Source of the DNA: Xanthoparmelia taractica
Lineage: Eukaryota; Ascomycota; Lecanoromycetes; Lecanorales; Parmeliaceae
Reading direction: 5' to 3'
Assembly (NCBI GenBank): GCA_033085395.1
Contig: MU853197.1
Coordinates: 1 to 64,000 of the forward strand
DNA: 64,000 bases
In this document: piece by piece, positions 22,670 to 34,906 of the stretch
Position numbering within the stretch: position 1 is the stretch's first letter
Layout: each line of letters starts with the position of its first letter
The notes under the pieces: generated by a model
The model's input: the letters and a program-made list of their open reading frames with translations, nothing else
What the model was told of the DNA's origin: nothing
The model's database searches: none
Program-made: the position numbers and the translations under genes

Positions 22670-23445
22670 GGGTCTTGCTCGGAGTTGGAAGGACGGTGGA
22701 TTCATGGGTGGAAAGGAGACTGGAATCACTGGGTTGTGTTGGATGGATTAAGCAACTTGGGCGGCTTTTTACTCTAGCGTCACGCTTTGTTACTTTGGCA
22801 GGAGAGTTGGGTTGGAGGGCACAGCGGGGTTCATCAGATATCTTTCAATCAAAAAAACAAACTTTCTCTATTCCAAGTCGAAGGCCCAATCTCTGACCCC
22901 CTTACAACCCAATACTCCCTATAATGAGAATCTTGATCAGATGTGTATACTGACCGCAACCCCCTTCCCTCCTTCCGCTCCCCTTTCCTCCTTCCCCCCT
23001 TTTCCCCCCCAAAGACGTCCACGCACCAGACCCACGTCCCTTATCCACCCTATCCACACCCTACCAACCCTACCATACACGTCCCAGACTCCCAAGACGA
23101 CCGTGCGACCACAAGGTTAGCCAGTATCACGGGGCCTCTCTCTCTCTCTCGGGGTTTTTTTTTTTTTTGCAGGTTGGTTGGTAGCTGTATGCGATGCGCT
23201 GCTTCTTCCACCGACACAACGACGATTTGATGGTTTATGATTGATAATAGTATCGGCTGGGTGATGCTGGCGGGGGATTGAGGATAGGGATAGGGGGGAT
23301 TGTTTGTGCAGTGGGTGGGCAGTCGGATCCGGGCAAATTGGAGAAGAGGCTTTTTGGGTATTCATTTTGAGAGGGTTTTCCTCACATGTTTATTGTATAG
23401 ATTGTGTATCCAAGGGGTGGGGTATTGAGGATTTGAAACGTAGGT

Positions 23446-23484
<39 letters not shown>

Positions 23485-23602
23485 GGGAGGGAGTTTTTGC
23501 CACAAGCAAGTTTCCCGGCCAGAAAGAGAAAAGAACGATTCGCTAACAGATTGTCCTCCTCCTCCTCAATCCACCACCAACATAAGGAAACCCGAGCTGC
23601 AT
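22670..23602. other. Intergenic with microsatellites
   Basis: Between the peptide gene and the 3' end of the O-methyltransferase. It holds C-rich low-complexity sequence (22970-23060), a CT run and a poly-T run near 23136-23168, and a GAAA tetranucleotide array at about 23447-23483. No gene recognised. Confidence 0.6.
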
Positions 23603-24290
23603 CTATCCCGCCCAAACCGCCTCGATAATAGCCAGGTTCGCCCCCTCGGGAACCCAGATCCCGACGTCTTGGAACCGGGGGTCCGCCTCGTGGAAAATGT
23701 GCTCCCAGTCCGCGCGGTCGCGCTCCCGGGCGTTGAAGAGGGTGAGCATTATCATGTCCATGCCCCTATTAGCAGGGCTATGTATTAGCATCTTCTCAGA
23801 TCACATATACACATACACAGATGGAGAGAGAGAGAGAGAGAGAGAGAGGAAGCAACCGAAATACAATTGAAGGGGAAAAAAAGAACCCCGTTTTAAAGAT
23901 CTTAACTCACCGAATCTCCCGCTCCTTGGACGGCGACATGGTCATGGGCTCCGGGATCAGATAATCATTCGCCACGACGCGGGCGCCGGCCTTCAGCGCC
24001 GGGATCGTCGCCCGCAGAATCTTGACCACGTGCGCGTCGGACCAGTTGTGGAAGATGTTGCGGAACAGGTACACGTCGGCCGCTTCCACGGGCTGCGGGA
24101 GGAAGAAGTCGTGAGGCATGAATTCGACCCTGTCGGCTACGTCGGCGGGGACGGCGTCTTGGGCCCCGCGGATCATGTCCGGGAGGTCTTGGACGATGAA
24201 GTGAAGGTGGGGGTGTGTTTGGGCGAGGGCGATGCTGATGTTGCCGCGGGAGCCGCCGACGTCGACTACGATGCCTTGTTTAGTGCTGTT

Positions 24291-24321
<31 letters not shown>

Positions 24322-25109
24322 GCATGGTGGGGAATGGAGGACCAGGGGTAGCTTTTGCTCAGGAAGCTGGGCGAGAGGCCGATGCCGTTGGACAAGGCGG
24401 ACATGGAGCCCGCGAAGCGTTTGGCCATGTCCGGGTGCGAGGCATAGTACTCCCAGACGGGCATATCGGTGCGCTGGGACAGGCTCCAGCCGGACTTGTT
24501 GGGCTCGTCGCTGCGGAACTTCTCCATCGCTTCGACGGTGTGCGCGAAGGACTGCCAGACCTCGTCGAACATGTAGCCGAGGCAGGCCTTGGTGTTGGCG
24601 TCTTCGGCGAGCTTGCGCGAGGCGGCCGAGTGGGAGACGTGGCCTTTGCGGGGCTCTTGGAAGACGCGGTGGTAGGCTATGGCGAAGCGGACGATGCGGC
24701 GGAGGTTCGTTTCCGACAGGCCGCATTTCGTCGCAAGGTTGGGGAAGGAGATTTCGCCGCGGATGGGGACGTGGGAGGCGATGTCGTACTTGTATATGGC
24801 TTGTAGGCTTACACCGTTCAACTGCAGTGAAGACACAGTCAGCGAAAGTCTCAAAGCTTGTAGTTTCTGGATACATACGACCGGCCGAAGGCACATGGCA
24901 GGCCCGAGGAGAAGCTGGTGGAGTTCGAGGCTGGATTCGAGGGCTTTTTCGCGAGCTTCTTGTATATCCTCATCTTCAATGTTGAAGTCAACCGGGCCGT
25001 CTACGTCGAATGATGGCGAAGGTAAGCTTTTCCCCCGGAGGTATTGGTCCACTTTGGCAGTGTTCTCCTGGATCTGAGCAGCCAAGTCGGCAATCCTTGT
25101 GGAGGCCAT
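23603..25109 (-). CDS. O-methyltransferase (SAM-dependent, COMT-like)
   Basis: Class I O-methyltransferase that moves a methyl group from SAM to a hydroxyl of a small aromatic or peptide-like substrate. Exons 24879-25109, 23911-24821 and 23603-23765 (introns 24822-24878 and 23766-23910) give 434 residues, usual for fungal secondary-metabolism OMTs. An N-terminal dimerisation region precedes the SAM-binding loop VVDVGGSRGNISIAL at about 262-276. The acidic adenosine contact is in FIVQDLP, and the catalytic base is His335 in FRNIFHNWSD. EREIRGMDMIMLTLFNARER spans the second junction and confirms it. An 11-Asn run (residues 245-255) just before the SAM loop comes from a trinucleotide microsatellite. 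The second intron holds a GA dinucleotide array (about 23824-23849). The gene is divergent from UstYa-2 with 891 bp between starts, suggesting shared control. Substrate unknown. Confidence 0.92.
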
Positions 25110-26000
25110 TGACGGGGTTCTGGTTTTCGTGTGGAGAGCAGAATCTGGAAGGGCAGGAGGTATCAGGAGTAGCCGAAGGGTATGCCGACATAGAAGACTG
25201 GTGTTTGACTGTCGAATAAAGGCCGAGGCCGGTCCAAGGCGATTTAAGGGAGGTAAGGCAGGGAAGAGCATGGGCGTGTCCGAGTATGGCGGAGAGCACA
25301 GGAGGTATTCATGGCTCACCCTGTAAAGGAAATCATAATTGCCCCTGCAAGCGTTATTGTGTAGAAATATCTACCTCTCAAGACTGAGGAGGAATGATCC
25401 AACTCAAGGGAAATTCATGACACCGATGGTATGGTATGAAAAGAAAAGCTCCGTCCTTTGTGCTTTGTCCTTTGTGCTTTGGTCCTCGGACCCTCTCTTT
25501 TGGCGCTCGATCTTTAACTGCAGACTGCATGCTGCAGCACCATCGTCTGCATTCTCCTATTTCCCCATTTTCTTCACAGAATCCGAAGAGCTCGGGTATC
25601 GAATCGTGTTGCATGTAGCATGTTATCGTGCATGAGCTAAAGATGAGCGACTTGTTAGTTGCATAATCATTCAACGGCGCCCTTAACTACGACATAAGTA
25701 CACGTCCATACGCCATGACCAAAAAAAAAAAAAAAAAAAAGAGGAAAAAATAAAGAGAAAATAATACAAGGAGAGAAAAAGTGAAAAAATCAACTAAGAA
25801 GTTTTGCTGAAGTCTGGTGTAGTTTTTCTCCTATAGCGAATTAGCGCTTGTACGAGGTACCACTGCGACATTTGCTACCGACGGTGTGGCCGGTACTCTT
25901 GCTCGTCATAAGCCTCGCAAATGCGAACATCAGTCGTAACAATCCGCAATCCTCTTGCATACCTCTGAATGACTTGACGCGAGAAAGATTCAGGTGTGCA
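25110..26000. other. Divergent promoter region (O-methyltransferase / UstYa-2)
   Basis: 891 bp between two genes read away from each other. It holds a 20-A run at 25721-25740. Small frames such as 25339-25635 show no motif. This is the natural place to look for a shared operator; I did not find a convincing palindromic site by eye. Confidence 0.5.
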
Positions 26001-26903
26001 ATGTCACGATTGCTACCACCCAGCCGCTCACCCTCATACTTTCCCCTCTCCCAAAATAGTTACATCGACGACGATAATGAATCCGGGAAAGAGACGACCC
26101 GGTCTATTCAAGTCCAGGGAAGGCGTTATTTTTCTCCTCATTGCTTGCAGCTTGCTATGATTGCAATCCTGCTCTTGCTCGCGGCGACTGCTGGCTTCTT
26201 CGTTGGCCTTTCGTTTCCTCGAAATCAACTGGCTTCTTCCTCGCTTCCGGATACCGTGCCTCAGGGTTCTTTGTTTCCCCCAACATCGCCGCATGCCACC
26301 CGCTGACCCCTCTTCTAGTCAACATTGGCTTGTCCAGAGAGACTTTCCGCTATAACAAAAGCTTCGGAGCCCCTCCACCTCAACAAAGAGGCCAAGAGCC
26401 AGTCTGGGACTCTTTGATTCCCAGTAAGGGCGTACATCCCGTGAACCCGTCCCAGTATAACGGCTGAAAACTGCGATAGATGGCCTGGGCTACGTGAAGC
26501 ATCCAACCCTCGCCCCTAACCTATCCGTCATCAGCGTCTTCCATCAGCTTCACTGCTTGGTAAGCTGATAAATTGACCCAACAATCCCACCTTCTACTTA
26601 CTTACCAGCCGACAGTACACACTGCGCCGAGCATACTATGCAGCGTCCGAGGACCAATATGAGTTGGAAGACTTTGACTTTGGCATCGAAAGGGCTCCGC
26701 ATGCGGCTCACTGCTTCGAGTATTTGAGACAAGCTCTCATGTGTTCGGCCGACTCGAGTATCGAGCCAGCAGGGAAAAGAGTTGAAGGTTTCCTCGGATG
26801 GGGATTCCAAAGGCAGTGCCGAGATTATGATGGACTGATGACTTGGGCAGAGAAGTGGAGAGCATTCGATGGCCACGGCTTCATAGCAGAGCCACCTGGC
26901 TGA
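26001..26903 (+). CDS. UstYa-family (DUF3328) oxidase, copy 2
   Basis: Second UstYa-family protein. Exons 26001-26265, 26319-26423, 26480-26559 and 26616-26903 are in phase and give 245 residues, the same length as copy 1. A polar N-terminus leads into the membrane helix LAMIAILLLLAATAGFFVGL. Then come RETFRYNKSFGAPPP, the IPNGLGYVKHP region, and two HxxHC motifs: FHQLHCL with His145/His148/Cys149, and APHAAHCFEYLRQ with His179/His182/Cys183, followed by ALMCSADSSIEP and a late RQCRDYDGL. Intron positions fit the family motifs exactly, with one intron directly after HCL as in copy 1. UstYa-type enzymes often occur in pairs (UstYa/UstYb), and this pairing is the main argument for a peptide-modifying cluster. 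The start ATG is the first that gives a short cytosolic tail; an upstream in-frame extension without ATG is unlikely. Confidence 0.92.
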
Positions 26904-28258
26904 TATGTTCAGAATTATGTCTTTATACAATCCTTGCAGAGGTACCGTTCCTTGTTTTGTGTATATGGTTCTGAGCTGCTCACCCAGGCAAATGCGTTTG
27001 GAAGGGGGTTCGATTGAAAGGGAATATATTAAACTATCACGACATCATGTCCAGCGGCGGTATGCCGGTCAGCAACTTGAATAGCTTGTCTTCGCAATAT
27101 CGCTCCTCTCCCGCATTCTGTTTTCCCCATACCTCCGTGTGTAAAATTTTGTTCTCCATCCTCGGTCAAACAGTAACTCTAACGCACCGGATACTTGCCC
27201 TTGAGCTAGATCTGGATGGCTCTTGAAGTTGGCAGGAGAGATGTTGACAACGTCCCTGGCGTGACATCTGCTTCGCTGGGCCCATACTGCACGTCTGTGG
27301 CACTCGCACTCCTCATAATTTGGCCCGAACCATGGGAAGACGGTCTTAAAGCTGCATGTAATTGACGGTCCACGCCGGCAGAGCTCTGTGTAGACGTTTC
27401 TCCCATGACAGCTTCACTATTTCTTGCCCACCTTTGCTTAGCAATTTGACCAAGCTAGCCTTAGAGCGTAACCAGAAGGAACGTACCTTTCTCCAGATAG
27501 AGCCAATACACTCGAGTATGGCTCTTGAATGTGCCGGAAATCCGTAGGCTCACTCTATGCTAGGTCAGCCTAACTCAGCTCCGTCGCAGAAGCGCTAGTG
27601 ACATACAATCTTCAGTCCCCGGACTGTAGGCCGACAGCGTACAGATGACAGACGGAGAGTCTGAAGAAATAATTTTTTGCAGCTCATGGTTCGCTTTCGA
27701 AGAGTCTTCATACAATGTATTCCGAGACGAGCTCGCGTGTTAGAGAAAGATAAAATGAATAGGAAAAAGCCTTTGCTGCAAAAGTAAAATATTGGAACGC
27801 AGCACACTCATAAGCAGAAGCGACCGTAAAGGTAAGTCGTAGATGGATAGTCAATTTTAAGATTGGGAGAAACGAAATTTAAATGAAGCTCGATATTGGA
27901 AGGGCAACGGCCGAAATGAGATCAGGGAAGAAAATTTCTATGGGTTGCCGTGAGGATTGCCACGCGAGAATAAGGCCACTTCGGTTGAGACATGGTCCAC
28001 CTGAAGGCCTGGAATGTTGTAGGTAGATGAGTCCACGTTTCGTCGTACAGCATGTCGGGGCAATGCCCGAACCTGGCCGACTATTTTGATAGACATCACT
28101 TATCAGGCTTTTCGTCATTCAATCCGGAACGCTCCAATTGACCTGTAATTAGGGGCGAGAATGCAGACGAGAATGCAAGGGCATGGGCCGTGAGCGAGCA
28201 TTCTCATCGCATGCCAAGCACGGTTCAGCTTCTAGCATCAATCGATAAAGGAGTGATG
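26904..28258. other. Intergenic 1.35 kb, no gene seen
   Basis: Between the convergent ends of UstYa-2 and the aldehyde dehydrogenase. Short frames (27014-27226, 27362-27547, 27879-28118 minus) show no recognisable motif or signal peptide. No repeat or RNA gene seen. Confidence 0.45.
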
Positions 28259-29767
28259 CTAGCCCGGATACTGCTTGACGTGGAAGCTCTTCAATTTGAC
28301 AAATTGCTCAAACCCGAATCTGCTCAATGTGACTCCTTTGCCAGAGTTCTTCCATCCGGTCCATGCAAGATCCTTGCTTCCGTCAGCATACCCATTATCC
28401 ATTATATGCCAAAACGACTTACTGGACTCGGAAAATCGCATCTGTTGACGAATACTGTTCCTGCCTCCACATGCTCCGCAAGTTCTTCGCCTTTCGCCAT
28501 GTCCTTCGTCCAAATACTGGCGGTGAGGCCAAATTCGCTGTCGTTCATCAACTTTAGGGCTTCCTCGTCATCTCTCACTCTCATTACTGGTATTACCGGA
28601 CCAAACGTCTCTTTCCGCATACAAGTCATGTCGTGGTTCACGTTTATTAGGAGAGTTGGCCTAACATAGTTGCCGCCTGCGGGTGGCGATACGAAGCTTT
28701 CATTCTCCGGAGTCGAGTCCTTTGCTCCTTTGTCAATTGCGTCCTGAATGTGGGCTTTGATAGTCATCACTGAGTTCTTCGATACTACGGGTCCAACATT
28801 AGTGCTTTGGTCGAAAGGATCCCCAAGCTTATAGCCCTTCAGCACGTCTTGCATTGCAGACACGAAATCATCATGTATGTCCTCAGCCACGTAGACTCTC
28901 TCAATACTGCAGCAACTTTGTCCAGAGTTGAAGACTGCACCATCCACTATCTCTTCAGCCGCCCATTTCACATCGACATCTTCCCTAACGTAGGCGGGAT
29001 CCTTGCCTCCCAGCTCAAGCCCGACCGGTACCACACGGTCCGATGCGGCGCGCTGAACTTGCAGGCCTCCAGCCACGGATCCCGTAAAGCATATCAATTT
29101 TATTTGAGGTGATCGCACGATGCCCTCTAGCCGTGTCAAAGAGCCGCAGTGAAAGTACTGGATCACTCTGTCCGGCAGTCCAGCTTCGGCAAATATCTCT
29201 TGCACATGCTCTGCAATCGTAGGGGTCTGTGGTGAAGGCTTGATGATGACAGAATTGCCAGCGAGTAGAGCAGGTATCAAAGAGTTGACCAAGATGAGGT
29301 ACGGATACTAAGACCCCTCGTAAGCCGAATCCGACTGTCTGGATATAAATGTAGCCACCTACGTTCCAAGCAAACAGAATCAATACAGGTCCAATTGGCA
29401 CTTTCCTAATGTATCTCTTGAAACCCTTCTCGGCCTCGCCTTTGGTGTCTTCCAGAGCATCACTACTAATCTTCAACAGATATTCGCCCCTCGTAACTGC
29501 TGTGGTGATCTCTTTGGCAGCGTAGGCTATCGGTCTTCCCATTTGTTCCGTGAGCTCCCTCGCAAGGACATCTTGTTTATCAATGATGAGCTTCAGCGCT
29601 TTCTTAACAATGACCTGACGCTCTTCAAGTGACGTAAGACGAAACGTATTGAAGGTCTTTGTAGATAACGCAGGCAGGAGCGCCAAGTCTGAGTCTGACA
29701 GACCGTTTCGAGTCAAGACTGGCTTGTTGGTGGACGGTGATATTGTTGTTATTATTTCAGTAGACAT
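28259..29767 (-). CDS. Aldehyde dehydrogenase (NAD(P)-dependent)
   Basis: Oxidises aldehydes to acids. Exons 29363-29767, 28423-29307 and 28259-28372 (introns 29308-29362 and 28373-28422) give 467 residues, slightly short of the usual 480-500. Visible landmarks: the oxyanion Asn in FAWNYPY, with the intron between Asn and Tyr; IIKPSPQTP at the cofactor site; FTGSVAGG; the general base Glu233 in LELGGKDP; and the nucleophile Cys267 in FNSGQSCCS. ETFGPVIPVMRV and the C-terminal GWKNSGKGVTLSRFGF complete the fold. It most resembles the short succinate-semialdehyde or betaine-aldehyde type. No targeting signal is evident. Being next to UstYa-2 it may belong to the accessory cluster, or it may be ordinary catabolism bordering the sulfite reductase gene. 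Confidence 0.92.
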
Positions 29768-30183
29768 TATTGATCAGTGTACGTACAAAAGGTCGCATCC
29801 TAGGCCCTTCAGAGTAACTGGGCTCTCATCTGGGATTCTGATAAAACCAGCCCTGCTCATTGACCGGCGCTGTTGTTCAGGATTCAAATTATAAAGCTCC
29901 TTCGAAGTTCGCCGTTCAGCCCTACAAGTAAAGAGGCACGCCCTGGCTCAGCCATGCCAAAACCCGCTCGAGCGCCTACCGTATCCTCTTCAACATAATG
30001 ATAAGACATTGTCTGAAAGTGTTGCAGATTCATGCAAATATGTGCAGCTTCATTCAATATGTACAGATTAGTCAGTACATGTCCCACAATACCTCGAGGT
30101 CATTCCATTCATGAAACCAAGACATATGCGACAATGCCCTCCTCCTCCCATACCCAACAATGCTTTTATACAAACGCATCAGC
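29768..30183. other. Intergenic, no gene seen
   Basis: Short promoter region of the aldehyde dehydrogenase and 3' flank of sulfite reductase, both minus strand. Nothing recognisable. Confidence 0.5.
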
Positions 30184-33100
30184 TCAGCCCTCGTTATCAC
30201 TCTCTACTTCAGCAACGTCATCATGAAACGTCTTCCCTTCCGTGGTGAGCTTGATGTAGCCCGCTCTGGCGACCCAATCCCCAAAGTGTTCCCCTTGTTC
30301 CCTCTCCATTGCGTATCGCTTGAGCATCGGCTTCATAATCTCCAATATCTCTTCTTCTTGTATTGAGCTGCGATACAACTTATTTAGCCGTTGACCATGA
30401 TAGCCACCGCCGAGGTACATGTTGTAAGCCCCATAGGCCTTGCCAACAAAAGCCACCTCAGCCAGCCATGGCCTTGCACAGCCGTTGGGGCATCCGGTCA
30501 TGCGCATTACGATACTGTCCTGTTTCAGCCCATTATCTTCCAGACATTCTTCAAGTTTGGTGATCAACTGTGGCAAGTAACGTTCCGACTCCGCCATTGC
30601 GAGACCGCAGGTTGGGAACGCTACACAAGCTGAGGAACTGAGTCGTAAGCCCGAGAACTGCACATTGTCGAGCTTATACTGTTTCATCATCCTCGTGATT
30701 CTGTCCAGATCATCATCGTGCACGCCGGAAAGGCAAAGATGCTGATTCCCTGTTAAGCGAAACTCGCCCTTGTGCACTTTGGCGATCTCGCGCAAACCTG
30801 TCTTCATGGGATAATCCGCTGTATCTTCGATACGCCCGTTCTCGATGAAAAAGGTGAAATGATTCAACCCAAACTCGTCCTTCTGCCAGCCAAAGGTATC
30901 GATGTTGGACTTGAACTCGTAAGGTCTGGGCTCCTCGAAGTGATATCCGAGAAGATCTTCGACCTTGGAGCGGAATACATCAACACCCATATCGTCGATG
31001 GTGTATTTTAGCCTTGCATGCTTCCTATTGGAGCGGTCACCGTTGTCGCGTTGGACCAGCATTATTTTCTCGCAAACGAAATGGATCTTTTCGGCGGAAG
31101 CATAGCCCATCATGCTCCCCGTGCGAGGGTAGGTCTTTTTGTTGTTGTGCGTCACACCCATACCACCACCTGCGAGAACGTTGAAGCCTTCCAAACGACC
31201 ATTACTGCCTTTGATGGCGATAAGGCCAATGTCGTGAGCGAAGACATCAGTATCATTATGAGGCGGAACCGCGATGGTGATTTTAAACTTTCGAGGAAGG
31301 TAAGTTGGGCCGTAAAGAGGCTCCTGATCAACAATTGCATCGCCGGCAACTTTTGTCTGCTTTTCGGTATCATCTTTAAGCCAAATCTCATGGTAGGCGG
31401 TCGTCGCAGGCAGGAGATGGTCGCTAATCTTAGCCGCTGTTTGATGAACATCTCGGTGATATGCTGACTGGGTTGGCAGAGTGCTGCACATGACGTTGCG
31501 GTTCACATCGCCGCAGGCGGCTATTGTTGTCATCAGCGCCTTGTTGATACCTCGCATGGCTGACTTGAGCTTGCTCTTGACCACGCCATGGAATTGGAAT
31601 GTTTGCCTGGTGGTCATTTTCATGGTTTCATTTCCGTACGAGCTGCTAATGGCGTCCATTTGTAGCCACTGCGAAGGAGTCGCAACGCCCCCATTCAATC
31701 TGCATCGGATCATGAAAGCATAGGCGGGCTCCAAGCCCTGTGCCTTTCGTTCATCACGAAGATCGCGGTCATCTTGCATATAAGTCCCATGGAACTTTGT
31801 GAGCTGCTGGTCTGAAGCCGCGATAGCCCCAGTGCTAGTATCCTCGAGACCTTCGGCGATCGTGCCACGAAGAAAGTTTGATTGGATCTTAATGTCTTCG
31901 TTTGTGATGGGTGGAGGCTCTTCGGGCAAGCCTTCGACTTTGTCGACATTGAGCGCCTGCCATAGCTTTGGCTCCCACTCACTGTAACCGGTCTGGTAGC
32001 TGTCGGGATCTTGGTCATCTCCAAGCCCAATATCAACAAGACGCTTTCCTCCGAGGAAAGATAACCTTGCGTCCAAGTCCTTGCCAGGCTTATTGTAATA
32101 GATCTTGTCTTCCTTCCTAGGCCAGTAGTGACTGTCACCAAGCGCGAACACGGTGTAGTTGATTTGGGATAGGTCCAGTTCAGTGTTTTCTTTAACTGCA
32201 TCCCAGAAAGCGCGCCCATTTTGTGGAAACTCTCCCTGACCAGCCGTACTCGTTATCATCACGACGTTCTCTTCTCCCGGTAGATCTTCCAGAGGATAAT
32301 CGTCCATAGCCATAACCATGGTCTTGAGGCCTCTCGCCTTTCCCCTGTTACCGAGTCGCTTAGCCAAGCTTTCGGCATTGCCATTGTCTGAGGCAAAAAT
32401 TATGGTCATAGGAGCCCCATAAAGACTCTCAAGCATCTTGTCGTACGCGTCCTTTGCTCGCCGCTTTTGCAGCGTACGTACTTCAGTGCCATACGACTCT
32501 GAAAGATTGGCAGAAAAAACCGGGTGCCTGTTCATCAACTGTGTCAAATGATTGTCCCTCTTCAGAAACTCCTCAAGCTCTTGCTTGATTCGCTCGGAGT
32601 CAAGCGAGAAATTGGGTTCGCCTTTCTCCTCGTTGTTGGGATTCCATCGGTACAACGGCCAGTAACCCAGATCAACAGCTTTCTTGGTCTCTTGCAACAC
32701 TGTCAAAGGCGAGTCATCTTCCTTGTTATACGGGAGATATGCAACGACAACAGAAGGTCCCTCAAACCGGTCTGCTTCGATCATAGCTTCTAGCACTTGA
32801 GTATACGAACTGTAAACAGCTACCGAGGCAACGTAAGCGTTCCCGTAGTTCATCGCATATAAGCCAATATCCTTCTTTCTCCTGGTTGCATCAGCAGCAG
32901 TTCTCTGAGACCACGGCTGGGATTCAATGATCAGCATGTTCACGTTTGCACCTGACGCAATGACGTGATGCACTCCAGAGTTGCCCAGGTCATACGACCA
33001 AGCATCAGATCCAATGAGCCATTGAGACTCCTTGAAAAACAAAGACTTTGACGACAGAAGCTGGGAGGCCAGCTTCGAGCCATCCGTACTCAATCGTGCA

Positions 33101-34906
33101 ATCACTTCTTGCGCCAAGGTGTTGGCTTTTTTGGGATCTTCTGCACTCAGTGCCCATTTCAAAAGCCAGCTTTGAGGTATGTCAGTGACAAAGTCGCGAG
33201 TTGCTGCAGCTTCCTGGACTTCTCCAATAAACCTTCTTCGATGATCCATGCGCGCGAGAAGAGCGCCAAACCCGAATTCCGGATTCGCGGCAATAGAAGG
33301 AGATATGCCGGCATCTGTGGCGTCGAGACGATTGGCTAGGTGGAGGCGCTCACCAAACACATGATGGAGTATTTTCATGTATGCGCTTTCGACTTTGGGT
33401 TGTTCTAAGCTGTACTCATCCGGCAAATCCCTAGGCTGTTGATGATTACCAACCTCGAGATTTTGGATAGGTGACGTTGATCTCAGGTTCTGGAAAATCC
33501 CACGCAGAGCTTGACGAGCGGTTGCAGGCTCTATGTAGCCCAGCTGGTTGCCCACGATCAACAGTGGCCCCACGGTCAATGGTCCCATACGGAGGCTGGA
33601 CAAAAGGTCCAGCAATACAGGTCCCCATTTCACTGTCTTTTTCCGTATTTGTTCTAAAACAGCAATCTTCTTCACCGACCGGGGAAAAGCTTCGAAGAGA
33701 TCGCTACTAACCCAGGGCCTGTACAGACGGGCTGTAATGATGCCGCACTTGGCGAACTCATCTGACGGCTTGGCCGCTAGAATTTCGTCGACAAATAAGC
33801 CAGTGGAACCGAAGACGAAGAGTGCCAACTCCGCATCATCTGGCCCTGAGTACTCAAAGGCTCGGTAAGTGCGGCCGGTCGATGTGCTGATCTCCGACCA
33901 AATTTCAGACAAGAATGTGCTGATATCTTCCGAAGACACCAGCCGGGTCGCTACTGAGCTTATTGATGTCGCAGAAGATATTGTAGGCCGGCTATCTGCG
34001 CTGCTTTCGCGGGCGGACGAGCCAATCGAGGATCCTTCACCACTTTTACCCTTGGCCTCTCCTTCGATGACTGCATCACTCGCCAACAGCGGTGAGATCG
34101 TCGGGCCTTCAAGTGATGGAGTTGGATTTGTACTTGCAATGATAGTCGACCGCCTGCCTTCATCCACGTAGAGAGATGACCCTTGGGTTGATGTGGATCT
34201 ATATTCGGCTAAGGCATCGGTGTCTAAAACCTTCCTGATTAACTCCGCATCTTCCACAGGGACAGGATCGTCGTTCTTCGAATTCGCAGGATCAAAGAAA
34301 TGAACGACACCCTTGCCAGACTTGGCAGCCAAGGCATGCGCTGACAACGCTATATCCTGGCCCTCGCGCAGTGTCTCTGATTGCAGGAATATAAATCCAC
34401 ACTGCCTGATTGACGTAATTTCAGAATAGTCTGGATACCCAAAGGGATGGAGGGCCACGTGTATGACGATTGGATACTGGGCGAGCTTGTATAGGTGAGG
34501 GATCGAGGGTAGCAATATGGAAGAAGATGTCGTGACAGAAACTAGTTTTCCTGACCGGAGGGGTTGGAAAGCAGACAGCAGAGGGTCTACATTATGTCGT
34601 ATCGCTTGCACCTGGAAGTTGTGTCAGCCACTTAGTTGTCTTTGGGCAAGGTCAGGAGCATGTTACCTCAGGTTCTTTGGCTATGATACCTGGTGTCCGT
34701 TTGGAAGCGAGCGAATGCAATTGTCTCGAGAAGTCGGAGTGGGCACCAAGAGCAGGCTGCACAGACAATACAATGTCGCTGGAGGCGTATGCAATTCTTG
34801 CCACTGTAGTCCCACGAATCAATCAGGCTTGAACGACAGAAACGAGTATAGAGACACGGACAAGGTGGGGCATACCTGCTTCACCAACGGTGGCTATTGA
34901 AGCCAT
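30184..34906 (-). CDS. MET5: Sulfite reductase (NADPH) hemoprotein beta subunit
   Basis: Reduces sulfite to sulfide in the cytosol with the flavoprotein alpha subunit, the last step of sulfate assimilation before homocysteine or cysteine synthesis. Exons 34876-34906, 34667-34803 and 30184-34611 (introns 34804-34875 and 34612-34666) give 1531 residues, as in filamentous fungi. The N-terminal third is a pyruvate-ferredoxin oxidoreductase-like region. A flavodoxin domain follows (MTIIFASDNGNAESLAKRLG, then MITSTAGQGEFPQNGRAFWD). The C-terminal half has duplicated ferredoxin-like and siroheme/4Fe-4S domains. The cluster cysteines are Cys1385 and Cys1391 (CVAFPTCGLAMAES) and Cys1430 and Cys1434 (MTGCPNGCARPW), all intact. 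The short first exon is inferred from splice phase and the expected N-terminus. This is a core gene that marks the right edge of the accessory region. Confidence 0.95.

Noticed and set aside
24030..24806. Long plus-strand frame opposite the O-methyltransferase
   Set aside because: Antisense shadow of a GC-rich coding exon; Val/Gly/Glu-rich with no motif.
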